Below are positions 55,901-64,000 of a stretch of DNA of 64,000 bases, in pieces; positions within the stretch are counted from its first letter, which is position 1; each line of letters starts with the position of its first letter. This DNA is from Haliotis asinina (Eukaryota; Mollusca; Gastropoda; Lepetellida; Haliotidae), in assembly GCF_037392515.1 (NCBI RefSeq), contig NC_090281.1:48150645-48214644 (forward strand), written 5' to 3'. Both the position numbers and the translations under genes were made by a program. Under the pieces are notes generated by a model. It was given only the letters and a program-made list of their open reading frames with translations. It had not been told where the DNA came from and did no database searches.

Positions 55901-56700
55901 ATTATGGCGTATTGATAATTCTATTCAACTACATTGCACCTCAAACTGTACTGATGTCACACTGCTCCCAAATGCAACAGCCTTCTGTTATTCTCAAAAG
56001 ATAAAAGATGCCGTTTTCTATGAAAAGAAAGCCACATTAGTCGTCTACAGTTAACCGTTTTTCAATTGTCCTGGAGGGTTTGGTTAATTCTTCTGAAACA
56101 ATGCGTTACTTTATCGTGATTCTGCATTGAAAATTCAATATAGTCTTCAGAAGCCGTCGTTGAGGCGTAAAGAATTAGGTTAATATTCTGCTGGAATTCT
56201 CATCGAAGCTCGGTCCTGAAACATGGCTAGCGAGGTGAAGAAATTATGAGCCTGAAACTCCACATATATGCTATTGCAAATGGGTCAATTAAATTTAATC
56301 AGCGGATTGGGATAGTATTTCTAGTATGGCAGCCGGAATATTGAAAAATATGTATAGTCATTATTCTGCCATCTGACGAATGGTGTCGTTAATCGTGGAA
56401 TTTGTTCTTTTGTTGGATTTGAAAGATCTTTAAAGTCTGACCTTCTTTAACCAGAATATTGCATAACATTTTGTTTATCACCGCCTAGTTTTGTAATGTA
56501 AAATTTTGGTGTAGTTAGCCGTGGGATCTGAAATATATATCCTTGGGGTGTTGTATTGTTGGATGTCTTTGATCATGTTTAATCTCAGAAATTGGAAAAG
56601 CAATGGCCCAGGTTCCTTTTCTCCTTTGCTGAAAAAGGTTGTATGCCTGACCGTCACTTAAAATGTCACAACATTTAGGGTGATAAATATGACGCTTGCT
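55901..56700. other. No feature recognised
   Basis: AT-rich sequence without a convincing open frame or repeat. Confidence 0.4.
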
Positions 56701-56711
56701 CTTCTGAATCA

Positions 56712-56905
56712 GCATGCAGAACAGGTCTTCAGCAACCCTTGCTTGCTACAAAGGCGACTATGCTTGTCGTAAGAGGCGACTAATGGAATCGGGTAGTCAG
56801 ATCACTAGACTGTCAGGTCCAGACCCGATTAATTACGGACCGTTGACATATAGCTGGAATATTGCAGAGTGCGGCGTAAAACTAAACTCATTCACACTGG
56901 ATCAG
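56712..56905 (+). mobile_element. SINE, family B (best-preserved copy)
   Basis: 'gcagaacaggtcttcagcaa', 'gcttgtcgtaagaggcgact', 'aatggaatcgggtagtcaga', 'catatagctggaatattgca' and 'gagtgcggcgtaaaactaaa', ending in an actcattcac tail. Confidence 0.8.
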
Positions 56906-57324
56906 TGTCGGAGACTCACAATCACAATAAGATAATATCAATTTGTGTGGGGAGCATGTTGAGCATTTGCCTGAGGAGCATGTTGAAGTAACTAGAATAT
57001 GTAGCTGCATACTGACAACACTGTAGCTCACAAATTCCTGGTACATAAAGATTAATCCAACTGAAGCTCGGAGAGCATATTCATCATTGCATAGCGGTTG
57101 TCAAAGGAAACGATGACATTATGATTATTGAGCTTGGAAGGTGCGTTGAATCCATTCAGTCTCACCAATTGTTTTACGAATTCAAACCATAATCGAACAG
57201 CAATCGGAACATACCTGCAGAGATAGAGATGCGGAATGTATATGCAACAGAATTTAGGTAAGTAAACCTAGATCACATAATACATATGTTTAACCAGCAA
57301 GACACCTTGCGAGATTTCAACAAC

Positions 57325-57482
57325 CCGTTCAGAACCGGATTGCGCAACCCATACCTGTCCTAAAAGGCAACTAACAGGATCAGGTGGCCAGGCTCGCTGA
57401 CTAGGTTGGGATGTCATATCCCAAATACGAAGACTAATGCCATTGATGTCAATCAGAGGATTGCCTTGTCCAGACTGAATTG
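57325..57482 (+). mobile_element. SINE, family B
   Basis: 'cctgtcctaaaaggcaacta', 'acaggatcaggtggccaggc' and 'attgccttgtccagactgaa', aligned with 56712-56905. Confidence 0.6.
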
Positions 57483-58940
57483 TTTATAGACCACCGGCAC
57501 ATCCCTGGAATAACGTTGAGTACCGAGATTTACGTAAAACAGAATTCTATGTTCTTTGAAGAAACTAAACTAACCCATAACGGTTCTGTTAATGCAATAA
57601 TGTTTTCCGTTAGTTTCAACCCTCACCATCGTAAACCTTCAGAACATAACTTAAGCGTTTTAGCGTCGAACAATGTTTCGCTACGTTTCTCCAACATCAA
57701 AAACTAAATATTACAGTGATATGAATAAAACCATAGTCCATCACAGGTACACCAATTACTCATTTGTAACGTTTAAAATATTTTGTGATACATTCTGCAC
57801 TACTAGTTTCCCTCATATAATATTTCATTTCCTTAAATGGAACGCATTTCATAAATTCCAATCGTCAGTGCCAAAGAATACGTGTGAGTTTAGGAATTGA
57901 AAGGTTCTTCTTATTCAATTCTTCAATAAGGCGCATACTAAAATTTACAAACTTTCTATCAACATTTTCAGTTCTATTCTAAGCTTTTCATCTCACTGTA
58001 CACAAGAATATTACTTTAATAAACGAAAACATAGAACATCAATGGCAGTAAAGGATAATTCATCCGACATTAAATTATACATGATATTTCGAGGAGACAT
58101 TCAGGCTGTTTATCTTGTTAAGAAGAAATTTGAAAATCCTTCGGATCAATATATTCTTTAGAAATTCTATGACTTATTGGAACTGACACTTTGGTAATTC
58201 TAGATGAAACCATCATCTGTTCACTAATCTAGAGGATATTTCACGAGATCAGCAAAATAGACGTGTCTTTCACCCACTGACGTGAAAAAGGTCATATTCT
58301 AACGAGGGGGAATGTGACGTTTTTCACAAGGTAGTTGGGGTGCGCAGCCCTACACACACACCCCACCTCCACCCCCTGTACCCGATGCTATGTTAAACTG
58401 TATAGCCATTGTTCCAACAGTATTAACCCTGGTAACAATGCCCATCGAACGATCTTTTTGGTTTTGGCGTAAACGTCAAAACTAGGCCTTGCCAATAAAG
58501 ATACGTGTCCAACGTTTTGAACGCTGCCCGCGCGTCACTCAAATGTTTTAAACACGGGTTAACTCGCGCTGTTCGAGGATTAACATCGTGAAAAACGGTC
58601 ACTCACAGTCGCACAGTTTCACATACAGCATCACAATCCGTTTATTTTCAGAAGACCCCACCAACGGAGATACATGAGAAATGTACGATATAAATTCACA
58701 AATGACGATATAATCACGATGACGAGGATACAAGGAAAGTATTAATATAATATATAGAAATACAATATGACAGAATTAGGTTCATACGGCTGTAAGTAAT
58801 CTAAAGATGACGTTAATGAATTTAGGCATTTTCTTCACATTTTTTACCCTAGCGCTAGATAGGCGTTTTTTTTCAGCTTGTAAATACCAGGCGATTCGTA
58901 GAGATCATAATGTACACATATAGACCGTGACTGTAGAAGG
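57483..58940. other. No gene recognised
   Basis: AT-rich, with two short plus frames (57480-57707, 57673-57900) that show no known motif. Confidence 0.4.
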
Positions 58941-58944
58941 GCTT

Positions 58945-59115
58945 CACGCCTGAAAAGGAAGTGGAACTCGCCAGCATTAGCATCGATTTACGCCATTGGG
59001 ATGCGATAACATCAACCAAGCCAGCGAGTCTGACCACCCGATCTTGTAAGTCGCTTCTTACGACAAGCATGGGTTACTGAAGTTCAGTTCTAACCCAGAT
59101 CTTCACGGGTCAGGA
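58945..59115 (-). mobile_element. SINE, family B
   Basis: On the minus strand: 'acccgtgaagatctgggtta', 'gaactgaacttcagtaaccc', 'atgcttgtcgtaagaagcga' and 'gtcagactcgctggcttggt'. Confidence 0.75.
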
Positions 59116-60950
59116 TAACAGACGTTTCATAGTTTACTAGATGACGATTTTCTTTAAACCGTTGATAGTACACGCCCTTCGAGCTTTCAGTTCTTGGTCT
59201 AAGCAGCTCTGCAAAGAAGTCGCCTTTTAATAATTCCTCGGATTGTGAAGCCTACAGCGATGGGGAACACATAAACGGACTATGAAATATTTCACCAAAT
59301 CAACAGATGTATAACATTTTCTTAACAAACGCTGTTCATAACGTGTTCCTCAGAGTTGTGAGCGAAATTATTGGTGATAAAGCCATAAATGATATTTGAT
59401 AGCTTTTGAGTTTCATTATGGCTGACTATTTAGTGCCAGATTAGAACAGCACATTTGTATATTTTGATATTTAGTAGCCTTCAAAGTCCTCCATAAATCA
59501 TATGGTTTGGTGTTGAATTTACAGTACCTACTGCCAACAAAGAAATTAAATTACTCAGTCATCATTCGATCGCTCGTTGCGAGTTTTCTTCGCGGGCGGT
59601 CATCCGATGCCGAGCTGGGCTGACAAGACCGTTTGGGATATGATTACACTATCATGCAGTGTTGTGTAACAACGTACTTGGCATAAAGTTGTGTTTAGCC
59701 ATAAAGTCGTTCCGCCAAAGCGATATTTTCACTGCTTTGAACATGTCAAATTTCAGTCTCTGCAGTAACAAAATCACGTTGCGTAATCTAAAAAATGTCA
59801 GTATTCCACCATTAAGTATATGATAAACAGCTGCACTAAAATATAAGAAATGTTTTATATAAGTGTGTATATGTGTAATAAAACTACAGTGAGGTTTTTA
59901 TAGGTGAAAATGCTGTAGACACATACTGAGCAGTGAATTTTGTATTCAGATATGTCAAACGATTATATATATGCTAGTCTCTCTTCATTCCTTATATGAA
60001 TAAATTCATAGTCCAGTAAGGGTGAAACGTTGTGTAAACAATAAAGAAGAACCTGACGTCCATAACATTTTGTGCTATTCCAGCTTCTACATGTCTCTCA
60101 AGAACCATGTAAATCGTTACTCTGGCAGTGAGCATGGCCAATGGAATTTACGTATTTCACATGACGGGAAGATAAAGTTTTTAGTTTTGCATCAAGTAAA
60201 GTACCTTGGATATCTGTCATCCAGGCAAGTAAAACAGACTAATTCAAGACCTCGAGCATGAATCGCGGTTCAGCTTATTCCTATTCTACGTCGGAGAAAC
60301 TCGTGTTAAATAGCACACATCGTCTCGGAGTTACTGGACCTGAAAAAAGTAATATCTCAACTAGAACTAACTCCGCGAGACATTCACTTAACGTATCAGA
60401 TTAATTGTCCCAAGTCATCTCACTCAACGTTTTACATGTCTCTGAATCCTGGAGACATGACCAACTGTTTTTGTTCTAGACTGCAAAGTTCCATAAAGTA
60501 CTGTACACGTAGAGAAATTGTACATTATGTACAACATCGAATGTTCCTGTTCCCATAATTACATATACAAAACAAAAGTAGGGGATAAGTTGTTGAAAGG
60601 TTTAACTAGTTGTTTTTACGAAATAAACAATACGACCAGGTATGAGGTAGTATGGCTCACGACATACAATATGAACTGCTGTAAAAATACAAAACTATTA
60701 TAAAATTCCACTGATTAGTTCTAATGTAAGTGAAAGAATTGTTGATAAAGGTAGCAGGTTACTTAAAAACAGAATTAAATATTACCATCAACTTGATGGT
60801 CAAGTGGTCATTACCATGATGAGGCGTGAAGATTCTGGAAAGATAGGTGGCATGAGGAACATTTTCATAACAGATTCGTGATGAAACATCAAAGTTTGTT
60901 AACAGCATCATGAAGCAGGATCTGAGATGTTAATATGCATCATTGGGGCA
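59116..60950. other. No gene recognised
   Basis: AT-rich sequence; the 79-residue plus frame at 60022-60261 is not recognised. Confidence 0.4.
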
Positions 60951-60952
60951 TG

Positions 60953-61478
60953 GTGGGCGAGCTGGCTAAGGCGCCATGCTAGTGATCCAGCGAGGTTGAG
61001 GTTTCGGGATCGAGCCCACCTGTGACCGGGTGTAAAAAACCTTGGAGTCAACTTTGTGTGCAGACTCTTTCAGTGTTGTCACAACCCCTAGTGTACAGTA
61101 CACAACCCTGTGGACTTAACAGAACCCACGAATCCGTTGGTATATGACCAGATGGTGGCCACATGAACACGTGCATACACCTAGTTGCGGGTACAGCAAC
61201 GTGCAGTAAACTTGGACAAAGTGCTGTGACTATGTGTCCCAGTCCACCCAGCTGTCAATTGGGTACCTCGTTAGGATGAGAGAGCCACAATAAACTCGGT
61301 GCGCCTAGCGGCAGCAATGAGTTGTATACTCCCCAGGGAGTTGAGATTGAAATACGATGTGCTGTTGAGATTGACATCCGGTGATCGAGGGAAAAATACC
61401 TAGCGCCTAGAGAAATTGCCTTGCAGTTTGATTTGTGCGCTATACAAGAACACTTATAATAATAATTTTGTCTGATAA
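60953..61478 (+). mobile_element. Long tRNA-headed SINE, family C
   Basis: A tRNA-like head with A-box 'gtgggcgagctggctaaggc' and B-box-like 'ggtttcgggatcgagcccac' is followed by a roughly 450-bp body. It ends 'gtgcgctatacaagaacac' and a ttataataataa tail of simple repeats. This is distinct from families A and B in both head and body. Confidence 0.7.
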
Positions 61479-61529
61479 TCAACTAAACACAAAAATTAAA
61501 GCAAAAAGGGGACCAGGTTTAGTTTTACG

Positions 61530-61850
61530 AATAACCCCTTTTTGCATATTGGCCCTTAAAACCAGAGACTGTCTGATTAGAATAGTTTTATTAGCCATTA
61601 AAATTGCAGGAGTATCCTTTGCTAACCTAAATGAAATACACCAAGATACAGTTGTCAAGTCAGCTAGTAAAATTATATCTGATCCAGATCATCCCACACA
61701 ATATGAGTATACATTCCTGCCTTCTGGGTGCAGTTATAATTTACCCGTCTTAAATCGAATCGATCCATGAAATTCTTCCTTCCCGACAGTATTAATATTT
61801 TAAAGGATTCCAAGTGTTTTTCTTACCTTGTTACCGTGTTGCATGTGTGT
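61530..61850 (+). pseudogene. LINE ORF2 C-terminal remnant
   Basis: The frame ending at 61770 encodes ASKIISDPDHPTQYEYTFLP and SGCSYNLPVL. This SDPxHPL...LPSGRRYxxP pattern ends many non-LTR retrotransposon ORF2 proteins. A shifted frame continues with MKFFLPDSINILK. The polymerase part is absent. Confidence 0.65.
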
Positions 61851-63400
61851 TATGTGTTGTGTGAACATAACTGAATCATTTTTTCAACGTTTGAGCTACA
61901 ATAAACTCCAAAATCAGCGTGGCGATATAAGTATGAAATTGGAATCTAAGTCATTTTCTAAGTAACTGCTGCCTCAAATATACGGATTCAGTTTATTTAG
62001 TTTAGACGAGTCTATATCACATTTCGCTGGGTATTCATAAAATCAAAAGGCCAATTTGAAAAAAAGAAATATTGGAATCATTTTTTTTTAATTTTACATT
62101 TCCTTTTCATTTCAACATTTTCCTGTCCCTGTTTAATCTTGCGGCAGGATATTGCCGATCTGATCTAATTCAGCTGTAAATCACATTCGGTACTAGCTGC
62201 TTGAATAACACAAGATACGGTGCTAAAGTAGTGTAACAAATATAACTGTTAACTCCACAGACTGCGACATGTTAAGTATTGCAGTAGTGCATAGAATGGG
62301 GCGTTACGCTAGCTGATGGACACAATCGGACATTGCCCAATGCTCCATTCACAAAATGGATAATTATTGTAAATGCATTTAGGTTGGATTCTTCCCCCGA
62401 ATATTTAGATTTTATATGCTAAAATGAAATTACGAAACAAGTTTAGACATAAAATGAGATCGACAAAGCACTGCAACTTGTAGACGAAACGACTCTCACA
62501 TCATTTTACACATTCCAATATTTAGTTTTATACTAAGCATAAAATGTGATTGAGAAAGCATTGCAACTTGTAGACGAAATGACTCTCACATCAGTTTACA
62601 CACTCCAAGTTTTAGTTTTTAACTAGGCCGAGACAGGAAGACTCCAACAAACACTAGGGCATTGGTACCGTTTGATAGATGACCGACATGTATTAGATTT
62701 AATTCAAAGTTGGTGAGAATTAATGGGTGAATAATTGGTAATACCGAAATCCTGTTGTATGGTGAAATTAGAGGTTACACAGTGTGCAGCGAAAAACTCG
62801 TAGTGCTTCCGATAAACATCCGGTTTGGCATGAACAAAGTTAATACAATATGGAAACTGGAATAATACAGTCTGGAACTGGAGAGGGTACTAGCTAGTGT
62901 TTCGGTATGTAGTGATGTTTTAAGGTTTGAAAATATACTGTTAATGAATGAAAAGTATTTTTCCAAATACCTTCAGTTGTTGAACTGTATACGTATTTGT
63001 AGTCATTCAGCGTGTCAGTTCTACTCACGGGTTCGAAGATTAAAGGGTGTATATGAAACACCGTAGGCGACACGGAACAATTCAGAAGACCATGGACATG
63101 TATAGCCGTGTTTTCTTATGTTCCTTCAAAGAATTGTATGAAAGGCATGCGTCAAGCCGCCACGGAGCTAGAGTATTGCTGAGAGCGACGTGAAATAACA
63201 AACAAACAAGCGCCCAAGCTTATGAAACGGAAACAAGCCATTCTGTAAGGCCCTCCAATACGTCTTAACGAAAAACCGAAATAAAGCGTGGCGTAAGAGA
63301 ATTATGCTTAACCGCGTTCTCTCGAGATTATAGTAGCATATTTTAACAAGAAATAATATAGGTGACGTTTGCATAAACTGATCCCACCCCCGCGCTTTCT
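61851..63400. other. No gene recognised; short tandem duplication at 62445-62620
   Basis: Two copies of an approximately 85-90-bp sequence containing 'gcaacttgtagacgaaa.gac' and 'tctcacatca.tttacaca' lie in tandem. The remainder is AT-rich and unrecognised. Confidence 0.45.
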
Positions 63401-63416
63401 CTCGGTACTAAAGGTC

Positions 63417-63424
63417 TATATAAG
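63417..63424 (+). promoter_or_regulatory. TATA box of the right-edge gene
   Basis: TATATAAG, preceded by GC-rich sequence (cccacccccgcgc), lies 76 bp before a plausible first coding exon. Initiation would be expected about 30 bp further on, giving a short 5' UTR. Confidence 0.55.
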
Positions 63425-63499
63425 ATGATGGTAGATGTCCGTTCTTCACTCTGACCACTGGAGAGGGAGCTGAAGAATTATTCGACTTAAGGCTGCGCG

Positions 63500-63538
63500 A
63501 TGGTCACGTGGTACAACAACTTCGCTCTGGGACTCGTG
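63500..63538 (+). CDS. First coding exon of an unidentified gene (partial)
   Basis: ATG at 63500 opens 13 codons (MVTWYNNFALGLV) followed by an excellent donor, gtg|gtaagat (phase 0). The aromatic/hydrophobic residues could begin a signal peptide that continues in the next exon. The TATA box upstream supports it. No further exon can be recognised before the window ends. Confidence 0.5.
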
Positions 63539-64000
63539 GTAAGATCTCCAACTATATACGTTCTGAGAATGTTTATTTCATGAAATTGTGTATCAATACT
63601 GTTGATGTCGTAACATAAATATTTTCAAATAATGGTCGTGGAAAACTATATTCTCACCACATTTTAAACACATGGTGTCACCACTGGCATCATCATCATT
63701 CAAATACTTTTCACAGTTTTTCCCCCTTAAGATCAAACGGACTTTGTTTCTGAGGGTAGTGAAACCTGGGTAAATCTTTTCTACAGATGTCCTATATTTA
63801 ATCTCAACTGACTCAAACTACGGCTTATAACAAAAGGTAATTTTATTAATTCCAGGTAAATTTTGCCAATGTCTTCGTAATGTTCAAGTAACACTTCGGA
63901 GGTTTATGAAGAGCTGAACTTCTGAACGATTAAACAGCAAGTTCTGGAACCTTAGCCTATCTACCCATTTACATATACATAATGTGAAATTATACTTGCC

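Overview
This is eukaryotic, intron-rich, AT-rich genomic DNA with no operons, no tRNA or rRNA genes and no CRISPR arrays. The dispersed tRNA-headed SINEs with actcactc tails and a common body ('gctggaatatt...gcggcgtaaaa') are of a kind I associate with gastropod molluscs, especially abalone-like species. That taxonomic guess rests on recollection, not on a search.

Layout. 0-4 kb: an inverted, frameshifted copy of one metalloprotease exon with its flanking intron, SINEs and a palindromic gcgaca-rich element. 4-11 kb: a large minisatellite of 51/53/54-bp units, interrupted by a 5'-truncated LINE. 11.9-15.3 kb: a tandemly duplicated block of about 1.73 kb carrying four related exon-like fragments. 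18-19.5 kb: a second array of the same minisatellite. 20.7-22.2 kb: a nearly perfect Tc1-type transposon with an intact 337-aa DD34E transposase. 22-29 kb: mostly unrecognised sequence with weak exon-like signals and a fold-back element.

29.2-50.0 kb (+): the one gene I can build, a secreted M12B (adamalysin/ADAMTS-like) zinc metalloprotease of about 870 aa in 19 exons. It has a signal peptide, a pro-domain ending in a furin-type RRKR site, a catalytic domain with HEMGHALSARHD and a Met-turn, a cysteine-rich region, four tandem six-cysteine modules resembling PLAC domains (each in or starting its own phase-1 exon), a Thr/Ser/Pro mucin-like stretch, and a hydrophobic C-terminus that looks like a GPI-attachment signal. 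The locus holds dead exon copies: a duplicate of exon 4 without its acceptor and two decayed copies of the six-cysteine exon. One junction (exon 12/13) does not keep frame as read.

50-64 kb: SINEs, a mariner element deleted for part of its transposase, two decayed LINE fragments, a long SINE, and at the right edge a TATA box followed by the first coding exon of another gene running out of the window.
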